Assembly: GCF_023856365.1 (NCBI RefSeq)
Contig: NC_064544.1
Location: 23,722,399 to 23,786,398 of the forward strand
Direction: 5' to 3'
From: Brienomyrus brachyistius
Taxonomy: Eukaryota; Chordata; Actinopteri; Osteoglossiformes; Mormyridae
Length of the DNA: 64,000 nt
The position numbers and the translations under genes were made by a program. Below, one piece after another: positions 22,081-35,110 of the stretch. Under the pieces are notes generated by a model. The model was not told where the DNA came from, did not search any database, and saw nothing but the letters and a program-made list of their open reading frames with translations. Within the stretch, counting starts at the first letter, position 1, and the number at the start of each line of letters is the position of its first letter.

Positions 22081-25000
22081 CCCGAACAAGGCACGTGGGT
22101 CCCCCTTCCAATGGGCTCACCACCCATGGGAGGGGCCATAGGGGTCAGGTGCAATGTGATCTGGGCGGCGGCCGAAGGCAGGGACCTTGGCGGTCCGATC
22201 CTCGGCTACAGAAGCTAGCTCTAGGGACATGGAATATCACCTCTCTGATGGGGAAGGAGCCTGAGCTGGTGCGCGAGGTTGTGAAGTTCCGGCTAGATAT
22301 AGTCGGACTCCCCTCGACGCACGGCTTGGGCTCTGGAACCAGTCTCCTTGAGGGGGGTTGGACCCTTTTCCACTCTGGAGTTGCCCGCGGGGAGAGGCGC
22401 CGAGCGGGCGTGGGCATACTTATTGCCCCCAGGCTGGGTGCCTGTACATTGGGGTTTACCGCAGTAGACGAGAGGGTAGCCTCCCTTCGCCTTCGGGTGG
22501 GGGGGCGGGTTCTGACTGTTGTTCGCGCTTATGCGCCAAATGGCAGTTCAGAATACCCACCCTTTTTGGAGTCCTTGGAAGGGGTGTTGGAGAGCGCTCC
22601 TCCTGGGGACTCTCTTGTTCTGCTGGGGGACTTCAATGCTCACGTGGGCAGCGACAGTGAGACCTGGAGGGGCGTGATTGGGAGGAACGGCCCCCCCGAT
22701 CTGAACCCGAGCGGTGATTTTTTGTTGGACTTCTGTGCTCGACACGGATTGTCCATAATGAACACCATGTTCAGGCACTTGGCACCAGGACACCCTAGGC
22801 CGCAGTTCGATGATCGCCTTTGTAGTCGTGTCGTCGGACTTGCGGCCGCATGTCTTGGACACTCGGGTGAAGAGAGGGGCGGAGCTGTCAACTGATCACT
22901 ACCTGGTGGTGGGTTGGCTCCGCTGGTGGGGGATGAAGCCGGCCAGGACTGGTAGGCCCAAGCATATAGTGAGGGTCTGCTGGGAACGTCTGGCAGAACC
23001 CCCTGTCAGGGAGAGTTTCAACTCCTACCTCCGGCAGAACTTCTCCCATATCCCGGGGGAGGCGGGGGACATCGAGTCCGAATGGGCCATGTTCCGTGCC
23101 TCCATTGTGGAGGCGGCTGACCGGAGCTGCGACCGTTAGGTGGTCGGTGCCTGTCGCAGCGGCAATCCCCGAACCCGCTGGTGGACAGCGGTGGTAAGGG
23201 ATGCCGTCAAGCTGAAGAAGGAGTCCTATCGGGCCTTTTTGGCCTGTGGGACTCCAGATGCAGCTGACAGCTACCGGCAGGCCAAACGGGTTGCGGCCTT
23301 GGCGGTTGCTGAGGCAAAAACTAGGGTGTGGGAGGAGTTTGGCGAGGCCATGGAGAACGACTTCCAGACGGCTTTGAGGAGATTCTGGTCCACCACCCGG
23401 CGGCTCCGGGCGGGAAAGCGGTGCAGCATCAACACTATTTATGGTGCGGATGGTGCGCTGCTGACCTCAGCTCGGGACGTCTTGGGTCGGTGGAAGGAAT
23501 ACTTCGAAGACCTCCTCAATCCCACCGACACGCCTTCCGATATGGAAGCAGAGTGTGGGGACTTGGTGGTGGACTCGCCTATTTCTGGGGCGGAGGTCAC
23601 CCGAGGTGGTCAAAAAGCTCCTTGGTGGCCGGGGCCCGGGGGTGGATGAGATTCGCTCGGAGTTCCTCAAGGCTCTGGATGCTGTGGGGCTGTCCTGGCT
23701 GACACGCATCTGCGGCATCGCGTGGACATCGGGGGCAGTGCCTCAGGACTGGCAGACCGGGGTGGTGGTCTCCCTCTTTAAGAAAGGGGACCGGAGGGTG
23801 TGCTCCAACTATAGGGAGATCACACTCCTCAGCCTCCCTGGTAAGGTCTATTCGGGGGTCCTGGAGAGGAGGGACCGCCGGATTGTCGAACCTCGGATTC
23901 AGGAGGAGCAGTGTGGTTTTCGCCCTGGCCGTGGAACAGTGGACCAGCTCTATACTCTCAGCAGGGTTTTGGAGGGTTTATGGGAGTTTGCCCAACCAGT
24001 CTACATGTGTTTTGTGGACTTGGAGAGGGCATTCGACCGTGTCCCTCGGGGAGTCCTGTGGGGAGTGCTCCGGGAGTATGGGGTACCGGGCCTCCTTTTA
24101 AGGGCGGTTCGGTCCCTGTATGACCGGTGCCAGAGCCTGGTCCGCATGGGCGGCAATAAGTCGGACTTGTTTCCGGTGAGGGTTGGACTCCGTCAGGGCT
24201 GCCCTTTGTCACCGATTCTGTTCATAGCTTTAATGGACAGAATTTCTAGGCGCAGCCAGGGCGTTGAGGGTGTCCAGTTCGGTGACCTCAGGATTAGGTC
24301 TCTGCTTTTTGCGGATGATGTGGTTCTGTTGGCCTCATCGGACCGTGACCTTCAGCTCTCACTGGGGCAGTTCGCAGCCGAGTGTGAAGCGGCTGGGATG
24401 AGAATCAGCACCTCCAAATCCGAGATCATGGTTCTCAGCTGGAAAAGGGTAGAATGCTCTCTCCGGTTGGGGATGGGGTCCTCCCCCAAGTGGAGGAGTT
24501 TAAGTATCTCGGGATCTTGTTCACGAGTGGGGGAACGATGGAACGGGAGGTCAACAGGCGGATCGGTGCGGCGTCAGCAGTCATGCGGGCGCTGCATCGG
24601 TCTGTCATGGTGAAGAGAGAGCTGAGCCAAAAGGCGAAGCTCTCGATTTACCAGTCAATCTACGTTCCTACCCTCACCTATGGTCATGAGCACTATGGTA
24701 GTGACCGAAAGAACGAGATCGCGGGTGCAAGCGACCGAAATGAGTTTCCTCCGCAGGGTGGCTGGGCTCTCCCTTAGAGATAGGGTGAGGAGTTCAGTCA
24801 TTCGGGAGGGACTCAGAGCCGCTGCTCCTCCGCATCGAGAGGAGCCAGATGAGGTGGCTCGGGCATCTGATTCGGATGCCTCCGGGACGCCTCCCTGGGG
24901 AGGTGTTCCAGGCATGTCCCACTGGGAGGAGACCCCGGGGAGACTATGTCTCCCGGCTGGCCTGGGAACGCCTCGGGATCCCCCCAGAGGAGCTGGATGA

Positions 25001-25104
25001 AGTGGCCGGGGAGAGGGAAGTCTGGGCTTCCCTGCTGAGACTGCTGCCCGCGCGACCCGACCCCGGATAAGCAGAGGATAATGGATGGATGGATGGATGG
25101 ATGG
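22081..25104 (+). mobile_element. Rex3-like (RTE clade) LINE, 5'-truncated, copy 2
   Basis: Plus-strand LINE of 3,024 bp, from CCCGAACAAGGCACGTGGGT to a GATG tail at about 25080-25104. It lacks about 300 bp of 5' sequence present in copy 1. It is flanked by a perfect 17-bp repeat. Sequence agreement with copy 1 is high along the whole length, so both belong to one family. The clean flanks show that no large rearrangement followed insertion. Confidence 0.92.
22235..25070 (+). pseudogene. Rex3-like endonuclease/reverse transcriptase, broken
   Basis: RTE-type polyprotein. From the 5' side it has the endonuclease ([16 protein letters not shown] near 22230, [14 protein letters not shown] at about 22628-22670, [10 protein letters not shown] near 22890), a spacer, and the reverse transcriptase (SPILFIALMDRISRR near 24210; catalytic FADD at 24308-24319). 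The C-terminal tail has RWLGHLIRMPPG near 24850-24885. Breaks: the endonuclease frame shifts at about 22770-22800, where the sequence around the second catalytic block is shortened; an in-frame TAG is at about 23137-23139; further frameshifts lie near 23600 and 24460. These are few relative to the length, which fits a fairly young copy. Confidence 0.88.
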
Positions 25105-25121
25105 ATGGGTTAAATGCACAG
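25105..25121. repeat. Target-site duplication of Rex3-like copy 2 (right)
   Basis: An exact match to 22064-22080. It follows the GATG tail. Confidence 0.9.
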
Positions 25122-25254
25122 GACACATTTCATTGTTGTGCTGTGGTGTGGCAACAATGACAACTGATCACTAAATTCTTTTTTAAAAATTCATATTTTT
25201 AAATGCAGCAAGAAAATATAAAACTAAAAAACTATTACTACAGGACTTCTACAC

Positions 25255-25318
25255 ACTCCTGTAAGTTGCTCTGGCTAAGGGTGTCTGCCAAGTGCAGCAA
25301 ATGTAAATGTACTACATG
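25255..25318 (-). mobile_element. SINE-like 3' end fragment
   Basis: TGTAAGTTGCTCTGGCTAAG followed by GGTGTCTGCCAAGTGC and AAATGTAAATG is the reverse complement of the start of the repeat at 17440. Only the end is preserved. Confidence 0.5.
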
Positions 25319-25333
25319 TGAAAATAATGTTCT

Positions 25334-25930
25334 GTCTGGATTATGGGGTAGGGTTGCAAGACTGAAGCCGTATCTTGATCCAAATGGAAAATTTTGGCTA
25401 AATTTTGCAAAAAAATACATCGTCTCCCAAAAGCATGTGTGAAAATGTGTTATGGTCTGATGAAATCAAGGTTGAACTTTTTGGCCACAATTCCAAAAGG
25501 CATGATTGGCATAAGAACTATACTGTGCATCACCAAAAGAACACAACACCCACAGTGAAGCACGGTGGGGACAGCGTCATGCTTTGGGGTTGTTTCTCTT
25601 CAGCTGGAACTGTGGCTCTAGTCAAGGTGGAGGGAATTATGAACAGTTCCAAATGCCAGTCGATTTTGGCCCAAAACCTGCAGGTGTTTGCTAGAAAACT
25701 GAAGATGAAGAGGAAACTTTCAGCATTGCAATGTCCCCAGGCATACATCCATATCAACAAAAGAATGGCTTCATCAGAAGAAAATGAAAGTTTTGCATTG
25801 GCTTATAGGTGGAGCCCAGACCTAAATCCAACTGAAAATCTGTAAGGTGACCTGTAGAGGGCTGCGTGAGAGAAACTGCAAACTGGGAAAACAGAACGGA
25901 CTTTCCCAGAACTTTCACACTCAGTTCTTA
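25334..25930 (+). pseudogene. Tc1-like transposase fragment
   Basis: Central and C-terminal part of a Tc1 transposase, with neither terminal repeat. The plus frame (from about 25405) has LWSDEIKVELFGHNSK, TPTVKHGGDSVMLWGCFSSA, and later SPDLNPTENL with the final Glu kept. The QHDND block holding the preceding catalytic Asp is replaced by QCPQAYIHINK through small indels. The codon after ENL has become a stop. It belongs to a different Tc1 subfamily from the copies at 3935, 37102 and 40883. Confidence 0.8.
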
Positions 25931-28384
25931 TCTCAACCAGACTGAAGGTGGAGAAAGTACAGTATATACCAGGATATTTTGTCTACAGAACAGGATTGTG
26001 ATGTCTGTTCACAGACGCTGCACACGCACTTATCTGGACTGCAGGAGCACTCTCTAACCTGCAGCCTAATTGTAATGAATATACTGTACAGTATGTGAAA
26101 ATAAAGTATAAGATCATAAAAGATTTCAGATCATTATGAATATAACATAGACAGTTTGCTTATTACACTTTGGCCTATGTTCGGAAAATTAAAATCACTA
26201 GATAATGCATAAATAAAGTTTAATTAGGTTTAGAGAACAGAGGTAATGCGATTTCAGTATAAGGAACTGTTAGGACTCAAAGGATGCCTTTCTTTCTAAA
26301 GAAATTTATATATAAAACATAACAAGAGAAGCACTTGAAGGCCAAAATATTTAGGTGCATTTCAAAATTAACTAGAGATGAAATGAGAGCAAGGGAAAGA
26401 GTCAAAGCCCCAAACATGTTTTAAATATCTTTGCTAAAGTAGGTTAAGGTTTGAGTGTTTTTTCTGCAGTCTTTTGTGAAAACTAGCAAATTTTATATCC
26501 AAGTTGCTCTCTTTCGCACTTAATGCCAAATCAAACAGCTCAGAGCCAAATCTCCCACTTATCCTCACTGCACTTATCTTTTTCTTTACTATTCTCCCCT
26601 GGATATTTTGGGTGGGCCCACTAGGTTAATACTCTTTTTGATAGCTAGCTGGTTATAAAACTCATGGATGTAAATCACTGTGTACACAAATATTGACTTT
26701 CATGTGCTGCCCCTTTGATAGCTTATCATGAACTCCGGCTTGGGACAAAAAGCTCAAGTTAATGGCTAAAGTACTAATGTTGCTTTGTGCCAGCATGCCA
26801 TAGCTCACCCAATGAAAAGCGTGAAGAAGAGAGTGAAGAAAGGCAGGTCCAAAGTGGTGCCACCCTGCTGTAAAGTCACCGGCCTTTCTTTTGATAAGGT
26901 GACGCTTGTGCTGTTTTCATTTGGCTGATACACTAGCACCTCACCATGGCTGCGTTTAGAACAGCGAATCAATCCTGTGGTAGTGGGTGCAGTATCTTAG
27001 TGCTCACCGTGCTTCTCGTGTTCCTGCATGAGGCCATCTCTGTCCATGCACAAGTACGCCTTGGGAGCCTCCACTATGCTAAGCTCATGACACTAATCGT
27101 GCAATGCAGGTAGATAAATACAGCAGAATATGGCTTTAGAGCGAAGTGTCTGCTGATGCAGAGCTGTGAATGAAGAGGATGATGATAGTGACGATGATGA
27201 TGGTGACGATGATGACGGTGACGATGATGATAATGATGATGGTGACGATGGCCGCCTTGGCCAGTCCGCCCTCCTCGTGCCCATGATTGCTGTGAGCTCA
27301 GCCCTGTGTGAAGTGAGAAATTCACACTGTAAATCTCATTCAATTCCCTAATGCAGCTGCTGACTGAAGCGGAGCAGAGTTCACAAGCAGATTTATACGA
27401 CGCCCGTGTTGCGTGTAGACGCGAGCCAGAGGTATAAGCCCCCTCACTCCCCCCGCTTTCTCTACACATAAATAACACATTCCTGTTACTCTTTGACTGC
27501 TGCCCCTCCTGCCCCCACCCCCACCACAGAGGGTGTTGGGGGGGCATTCTGACCAGTTGAGCTGCCCAGCTACCCTAATTAGTGGCTAGGCAAGTATTCC
27601 TCATGGTTTTGACTGCAGCTTGGCCTAGTTGGGGTCCTGCTCTTGTGCTAGTTTGTTCCAGTGAAACGCTCAGCTGGACAGGAGTCAGGCTGAGCAGTGA
27701 AGTGTAAGACAGGAGTTAACTTGTCTACTGAATGGGGACAGAAATGAGCACAAGTGCAATATTAAAATTACATTTAAATCTGTACAAAAAGTTTTAAAAT
27801 CAAAGGAGCTTCTTTTTGGGAAGACTAACTGAGAGTCTAGAGCTGGACAGTGTGCTGTGAGCGCTCGGCACGGTGGTTTGTCTCTCCTATTTCCCACACT
27901 CGTTTAAAATGGAGTAATGCTGCTTTGTTGTTCTGTCAGGTTGTCACTAATTTTTGTTTTGTACCAAGTGCACTTATTATGTTTTTGCTGCATTTGATGC
28001 TGTAGGGCAACCACAGTGTGAGGAGTGGCGTGTCAAAATAAATTGAATTGCGCTGAAAATATCCCCTTTATGTACACTCTCCCTGGAGTAAAGGAACACA
28101 GCAACTTACTTGGAAACTTTGATGAGAAACAGCTTGGCGAAACATCACTTTTATCTTACATTCTGTCATTATAATGACCACAGCTGACAGGAAATACAAA
28201 ATGGATGGGAATGTTTTTCAGGCTTGAAGCCTCATCCCTCAGAATATTCATGAAATTACATTTGAACATTGTTTTGCTGGCCGCTGGTTTGTACTCTGTG
28301 CCCCCCCGGCAGGTTAAAGTGCCGGTTGGTTTTCATCATTGGGCCCTTGAGTGACGCCCTTTACCCCCAATTGTTCCAGAGGCT
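25931..28384. other. Unassigned sequence with a GAT-type microsatellite
   Basis: No supported gene. An imperfect GATGATGACGATG microsatellite at about 27174-27250 explains the acidic reading on plus and the His/Ser-rich readings on minus. The remaining sequence has no recognisable element. Confidence 0.45.
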
Positions 28385-28465
28385 GACTGCTTTCTCAAAA
28401 ATGTACATCACTGTGGATAAAGGTGTCTCCTAAATAACCAATTTATAAAATGTAAATGCATTCAC
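28385..28465 (-). mobile_element. SINE-like 3' end fragment
   Basis: TGTACATCACTGTGGATAAA, GGTGTCTCCTAAATAACC and AAATGTAAATGC form the reverse complement of the start of the 17440 repeat family. Confidence 0.55.
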
Positions 28466-28934
28466 TTTGTGAGCCATGACTTCAATTGATGGTGTGGTAG
28501 GTTCATACGAGGTTATAAGTTCAGGTCATTATATCTGTGAATTTACAACATTGCATGTCTGTTAATGTCATGTGTGTGTGGTTCCTCACAGTTGTGAATT
28601 TGGCAGTTTGGAGGCTCTTCCCCAGATTGAATTTGCTGCATATTTTCACCCAGCCCATGCTGTCTGCCTGCTTTCTTCTGTTCATCGTCCTGATTTATTT
28701 TTCTCACTTTGTTCATCTTCTTGCTTTCCACAAAGCAGGCTGCCCCTCAATTCATAGCACTTGAACCGTAAACCAAAACGCAATCAGGACTGGTCTGTAT
28801 GGGGCATGGCTTATTATAAATTAAACAGGATTTTTGATGGATGGTTTGTGCCATCTTAGTGAGCTGCAGCTGTGCTGGTGGAGCATGGCACCACCAGGCT
28901 GCTGCTGTTTTTATGAGCGTCTGATGCTTACACA

Positions 28935-29100
28935 CACCTATTCAATTCAATTCATTTCAATTCAATTCAGTTCAATTCAATTCCATTTTCATCGCCTTTC
29001 ACAAGTTGGCCCAAGGTGCTTGACATGGATATGTGGGAATATATTACTACATAATTTGTATAGGATAATTCAGTAAACAAAAAAAGGGAATACAGAAATA
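28935..29100 (-). mobile_element. LINE/SINE 3' end with TTCAA-type tail
   Basis: It begins with repeated ATTCAATTCAATTC, followed by CATTTTCATCGCCTTTCACA and CAAGGTGCTTGACATGG. This is the usual layout of a minus-strand fish LINE 3' end: a simple tail, then TATAGCGCCTTTCAC-like sequence. The body is truncated or unrecognisable beyond about 29100. Confidence 0.55.
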
Positions 29101-29689
29101 AAGAATGAAAGCAAGAAAACAATAGAGGAGAGAAGATACAGTAAAAAGAATGGGCCTGTTTGCTAAAAGTAGGTATAAACTCTGCTCATGGTAAATGTCT
29201 ATCAGTGAGTCTGTTCTCCGTGCCAGTCTGTGTGAGCTGGCAGATTAAAAGCCGGAGCCAAAATGTCACAGTTTGTTAGTCGCTTCCACCATGTCATGCT
29301 AATGTGCTAATGGGCGGCAGTGGGACCCACTGGCCTGGCGATCAGGGCCTGTGCCATGCAGAATGAGGCACTGTGGTTTGAGTGCCTCCCCAGTAGTAGA
29401 TTTTCATACAATGCTGATACTTACCCCCGACCCTCTGTCCTGAAACTCACTGGTTCAGGTATGTGAAGAAAAGAAAATACATGGACAAAAGAAACACACA
29501 TACAGTACAGTGATCCCATATACAACCACAGATATGAACATGAAACACAGTCACATGTACATTTACATTTACCCACAAGCATACCCCCCAAATACCAAGG
29601 AAGGCACAGAAATATACTTACATCAACCTGCAAAATCAGACATACGTCAAGTATAGATGCATACACACAGAAAATCTTACACGAGCAGC

Positions 29690-30630
29690 TGGACACAACA
29701 ACAGGCATGCAGGTGGGAACAGTGAAAGACAAGGAACTGCAAACAAAACGCAACTGGCATGTATATCGTCACCGTGAGACAGGAAACAGCAAACAAAAGA
29801 CAACAGGAAAGCAGATGGTCACTGTGAGATAAGAAACTGCAAAGGAAAGGTAAAAGACATGCAGAGGGGCACTGTGAGACATGAAATTCTGCAAATGAAA
29901 GGCAACAGGTATGCAGAATATCACTCTGAGACAGAAAACTAACAAGCAAGTATAATGTCACTGTGAGACAGAAAACTGCAAACAAAAGGCAAAAGGCATG
30001 CAGGGGGGCACTGTGAGATAGGAAACTGAACAGGAAAAGTATCACGCATGCAGGGGAACACTGTGAGACGGGAAACTGCAAAAGAAAGGTATCAGGCATG
30101 CAGGGGGGCACTGTGAGACAGGAAACTGCAAACAACAGGAAACAGGCATGCAAAAGGTCGCTGTGGGACAGGAAACTCTGCAAACGAAAGGCAACAGGTA
30201 TGCAGAATATCACTGTGAGACAGGAAACTGCAAACAAAAGGCAACAGACATGCAGAATGTCACTGTGAGACAAGAAAATGCAAACAAAAGGCAACAGGCA
30301 TGCAGGGGAGTACTGTGAAACAGGAAACTGCAAACAACAGGAAACAGGCGTGCAAAAGGTCACTGTGGGACAGGAAACTGCAAACAACAGGAAACAGGCA
30401 TGCAAAAGGTCACTGTGGGACAGGAAACTCTGCAAACGAAAGGCAACAGGTATGCAGAATGTCACTGTGAGACAGGAAACTGCAAACAAAAGGCAACAGG
30501 CATGCATATGGTCACTCTAAAACTTTGAGACAGGAAACTTCAAACAAAGACCAAAGTGAATGCAGATGGGACAGCCACTGGGAGACAGGAAACTCTGCAA
30601 AAGAAAGGCAAGGGGTATATGGACGATCAC
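29690..30630. repeat. About 50-bp minisatellite, roughly 18 copies
   Basis: The unit is close to CACTGTGAGACAGGAAACTG, CAAACAAAAGGCAACAGGCA, TGCAGAATGT. Units vary between about 46 and 52 bp and alternate between AAAAGGCAACAGG and AACAGGAAACAGG subtypes. The long minus-strand frame (276 codons, repeating SCLTVTFCIPVAF-like peptides) and the cysteine-rich appearance are side effects of the array. Confidence 0.85.
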
Positions 30631-31169
30631 TGTGAGACATAGAACCTCATTAGGGCTTCTGGCATCCTCAGTCTTCTGGACACCCCCTTTAGGACCCCTT
30701 TGAGGTCACAGAGGTGTTTTTGCAGTTCAATACTAAGGGGAGGATTTAGCGGGCAGGCAAGCAGAAAGCAGGAGGGGAACTGGATGCTAGGATGGGGTAC
30801 TTACAGTAGGGAGCAGGGTCAGACAGCAGAGTTTGGAATGAGTTAGAAAGATTATTATTCGAGGCTCTTGAAGGTCAAGGCGATTTGGCATCTAAAATGG
30901 ACATGGTTAAAGAAAAAAAACACCGTGATTAAAGATGATTAAAAACCAGGCGACATCCCAAAAACCCAAAGTATGTTTTATCTGAAAGCTGCAGCCAAAA
31001 TGTATCCCTTAAAATAAATGCCGACAACATTGTGTACAACAAGAAATGGAACTGAGTAATGCATAAACACACACAGACACACACACACGCACATGTTAAG
31101 AGACGGGGAATGAAGCCGAAAGTGATGCTTATGTGAGTGTTTTTCCATTAAGGCTGGAGTTCTTTAAAG
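30631..31169. other. Unassigned sequence
   Basis: No gene recognised. A short CA-rich run lies at about 31066-31092. Confidence 0.4.
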
Positions 31170-31291
31170 CCGTCTTTCTCAACCCAGTCCTCGGGGACCC
31201 TGAGACAGTTCACATTTTTGCACCCTATCATCTTCTGAGCAAAAATGTGGACTGTCTGAGGCTCTTTGAGGACCAGGTTGAGAAACACAGC
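31170..31291. mobile_element. Palindromic MITE, family B, compact complete copy
   Basis: The left end TCTTTCTCAACCCAGTCCTC and the right end GACCAGGTTGAGAAACACAG are inverted copies. Between them the arm CACATTTTTGC and its complement GCAAAAATGTGGACTGTCTG fold back. At about 120 bp this is the simplest copy in the window. It shows what the family looked like before the internal expansion seen at 6862-7508. Confidence 0.75.
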
Positions 31292-34200
31292 TTTACAGAC
31301 TATATCAGAGGACAGTATAGGAGCGTTTCTCTCTGGCTTGTTGATGAATATAACTGACAAACATCAAATCCATATGTAATGAAAATGACTCGGGGATTAA
31401 CTGCTGCCATGGCTCCGCGGAGCTGCTTGCACTGCAGAACGTCTCCTTCTTATTCGCTCAAGTTAATTACAGTAATAGCTTGCTGTCTTTGGGGGGTGCT
31501 GAGGTCAGAGCTGGAGGAGCAGCCCTCTATAGAGTCGACCATTCGGGCAAATGATTAATCTTGCTTGGAGAGTTTTTAGTTGCCAAAACATCAGAGTTTA
31601 GTCATTTCACTTGTGCTATTCCCTAGTGAAAATGGGCACATGCAACCCTCACCCCATGAGAAAGAATCTAGTTAATCTCCGGAACCAATAGCATTGGTGA
31701 GGTTTTTCTTCTGGGTTTTTCCCGAGATTACATCATCAAAAGGGCTGATTCAGTGTGATCAGGGTTGTGATCACCCTCTCATCTTCCTGGTTATTGCTTA
31801 TGTGACGCTGAGGCAATTGGGCGCAGAGTTTCAGAGATTTGGAAAGGGTCTGGTAGATCATCATTGTGTCTCATGTTCAGTGACTTTTGGCGGCCAATCC
31901 ATCAAGAAAATACGCAAAACAAGCTCCGTGGCCCCATCCAATGAAGGCAGACGTGGGTCGGCAAAGACCGAATTCATTATGCCTCCGACGCAGCCAAATA
32001 AATCAGGCTTATTAAATCAGCCCACATAGTATGATCTCCCAGCCCTGCTACCACAACACAATCCTTGCAGGCTGAAGCAGAGAGGCGCCACGCAGCCCAG
32101 AAATCAGCTCCTTCTAGCCTACCTCTGAGCATCCTCTGCTAATGCCCTTTCAGTAAGTGCGACAAAGGATGCCCTTCAAAGGTGACACCATGTATAAACC
32201 CCCTGCTCCTACTATTGTAAGTCCTCTACATTTAAACCCCATCTTGCCAGTCTTTTAACCACTTGACTGGCTTTACATCCACTCAAGCATTGATTAGCTT
32301 GTCGTCCTCTTAACCTTCAGATACCATTACTCATCTTGTTCCATGGGCAGCCTCTTGAATCCTCATATATTATGGACTTTTCCACATCCTTAAAACTTTA
32401 TATTTTCAGCAGAAATTCAAGTTGAAGACTTGCTCAAGTCCACAGTTGCAAGTTTGACCTTTAACTTCTGAAGGATCTAATCCAGTTTCATAGTTCTGTC
32501 ACTCTCCATACCCAGTCGTCCCCTGTGAAATCTGGTGGCCCAGTAAGGCCTGGTGACCCTTCCAAAGTAACATTCTATTATCAAAGCTAGTTTCCTATAA
32601 CCCAAAAATGCCTGGCCAGAGACGGTCATTGCCCCCCCCCCCCCCCCCAGGAAAGTGAGATATACAGCAGAAACACCCCATTAAGAGGAGAGGAAAAAGA
32701 TTACTTCAGTTTCATCATCTTTGAATGGCAGGCAGAACAAAAAAAACATTAAATATAAAAAAAATAAGTGAAAATGAGAAAGTGAACTTATTTGAGTAAT
32801 GAAGGTCCCTTCCTCTGACATCTAAGCTTTATAACTGGAGGTGTGTGGTAACAGAGAACCGTTCAGGGGCTTTCCCTGGTTATTCATCCTCATGGATTAT
32901 TATTTACAAAATAAACAAACAAAATGAATGGCACAGAGGTCAACTTGAATTCCCTGGAGAAGGTTTTACCCCAAGAGGGGGGGCAAAGTGCTTTGCAATT
33001 AACAACTGGCTGTAATTCTCCTTCCTCTGGTCTGAGAACACTTCAGCCGCACAGAGGAACTGCAGTGGGGATATTTGAGACCCTGCAGTTTTGCACTTGC
33101 AACAGAATGAGATATATTTAACATGCTAATGCTTGCAGGAAAAAATTACACACACATGCAGAGGCAGGCCAGGAAAGCTGGCGGGTACTAACATGCCAGG
33201 GGCCCTTGCAAAAAGATGAGATTCCAGGGCTTGCTGCTCCAACACCCCCCCCCCCCTCGCTTCCTCCTCAGGCAGGAAGCTGGTCGTTTCATCTGTATCT
33301 GGGGAGACGCCGTGGAAACCGCAGAAAGACAGAGTTGAGTGCTAGGGTTGGGGGGCAGGGTTCGTGCACCTGCGTATGTTTACCCTTTGCTGTGCCAATG
33401 AGAAGCCTATTGAAAAGGTGCAGAAGGCATAGAGGGACAGGCTGGCAGCATTTCGGTGTACCCAGGGAAGCCTTCTGAGCTTCACTGGCATACTGCACTC
33501 ACAGGCAGGTCTGTCACCGTCAGCCCAGCAAGACACAAGGCCTGCATCTCTAGAAAAGCAGCATCATGCTTCATAAAACACAGACAGAGGCCTTTACAGA
33601 CAGCTAAGGTTTGCTGTTGCCAAGTTGCATCTTTTTCTTTAGGAGTTTTATGTCTATAGGCCCAACAAGCTTCACTCTTTCTGCGACTCGAATCCTGGAA
33701 AACTTCAAGTGCCTCTTCACCACAGCCGGAGCAGGAGGCCGAATGGGCGTTTAGACTCCACGGAAGTGACATCACCATTCATCACGAGTCTTACTCCTGG
33801 GTCCTTCTTGAACCAGACTAATGAAGGTGCCTCAGTTTCATCAACAACCCGGGTGGCTGATTGATTAGCCCATCCTCAGACCCATCTAAGACCTCATTGG
33901 TGAGTGAGCAAGTACCTCGGTCGCCATGGCAATCCAGGTAGATGTTAAGCCGACGTGTGAGGACTTACATCACCTGACTGAAATCTGCACTAAGCAGCTT
34001 TGTTGGCCCGAGGAGCCCTTTAAATAAATAAACACATGCCTTCCGCTAATGGTGGAGACCTGGCCTTTTGAATAATAGAGACCTTCATGGGACCTGCTGG
34101 GAAGAAGCCATTTCTGTCCCAGTGTGAGTCCCTCCTGTGACATTTAGCATGAGGTGATTCTCAGTCTTCTTCCGCTTGTGTTGTGCTAATGATGCCCCCT

Positions 34201-34793
34201 GCTGGTGCCATCTTGCCTCATTAGCTATCCATGCGAATCTCATCCCTATTGGAGTCCACATTTACAACTGCTTGGGGCCCACGAAATTCAACAACCCATC
34301 TCCACTGCCCTCTCTGGAGGCCGGAATGCTATAGTTTTATGATTGATAAACTTAAAATCTAATTAGCAGCTGTTAGACCCACATGTTAGCGAGTTGTATT
34401 CTGAATTGATTGATTCATGGAATTAATATTTTTTAGGCATGAGTCACAAAGACAATGGTAATACTGTAGGTCTTCGTCTGATTCTTAATTCAGCCAACAT
34501 TCTGTCTGCTGGTTCATTCTCATTTTGCATTATTGGGCTAGCATATATCTGTCAAATATAAAGGCAATTGAGTCAACTCAACTCAACTGAAGCTTACTTT
34601 TAATTTACTGTGACTGTAAATATTGAAATCTTCTTCCATACGTTGCATTTTAAAACACATTTGATAATGCCTGGTACATGCAGCCTTTTGTGCACAGAGA
34701 CAACATACATTCATCAACATATATTCAAAATACTTTCAGAAAAAATGGAACACATAGTGAAATGTATATTTGTCACGTGAAAAACTGGGCCCC
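31292..34793. other. Unassigned sequence, low repeat content
   Basis: No supported gene. Poly-C tracts occur at about 32631-32650 and 33245-33257. The stretches 31380-31560 and 31690-32040 are non-repetitive and could be conserved noncoding elements, but this cannot be judged from one sequence. The short open frames here have no recognisable similarity. Confidence 0.4.
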
Positions 34794-35110
34794 CAAATAG
34801 TTGTCTATGGCCTAGCGCAGACCACTCCATATACCCAACCACACACACTGAACACGTCATATACCCTACCAAACAGCCTGAACACTCTGTATACCCCACC
34901 ATATACCCCATGATACACCATGAAAGCTGTATATACCTAACCACACACCCTGAACATTTCATATACCCTACCATCCACCCTGAAAGCTCTCTATAGCCTA
35001 CCATACACCCAGAACACTTCATATACCCTAAAATACACCCGGGACACTTTCTTACCATACACCATATATGTTCTATATACCTTACCATATACCCTACCAT
35101 AGACCCCGAA
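34794..35110. repeat. Degenerate minisatellite of CATATACCC/CCATACACC units
   Basis: Units of about 30-40 bp alternate CTTCATATACCCTACCATAC and CACCCTGAACA. The array is degenerate and its period is not constant. The minus-strand frame gives repeats like GYMKCSGCMVGYM. It is non-coding in my view. Confidence 0.7.

Noticed and set aside
27074..27547. 157-codon minus frame with His-rich run
   Set aside because: The His run is the complement of the GAT-type microsatellite. The flanks have no recognisable domain.
29677..30507. 276-codon minus frame rich in Cys/Leu resembling a membrane protein
   Set aside because: It follows the 50-bp minisatellite exactly and has no non-repetitive domain.
29690..30630. 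Possible CRISPR-like array
   Set aside because: Units are contiguous minisatellite repeats without unique spacers, in a eukaryotic repeat context.
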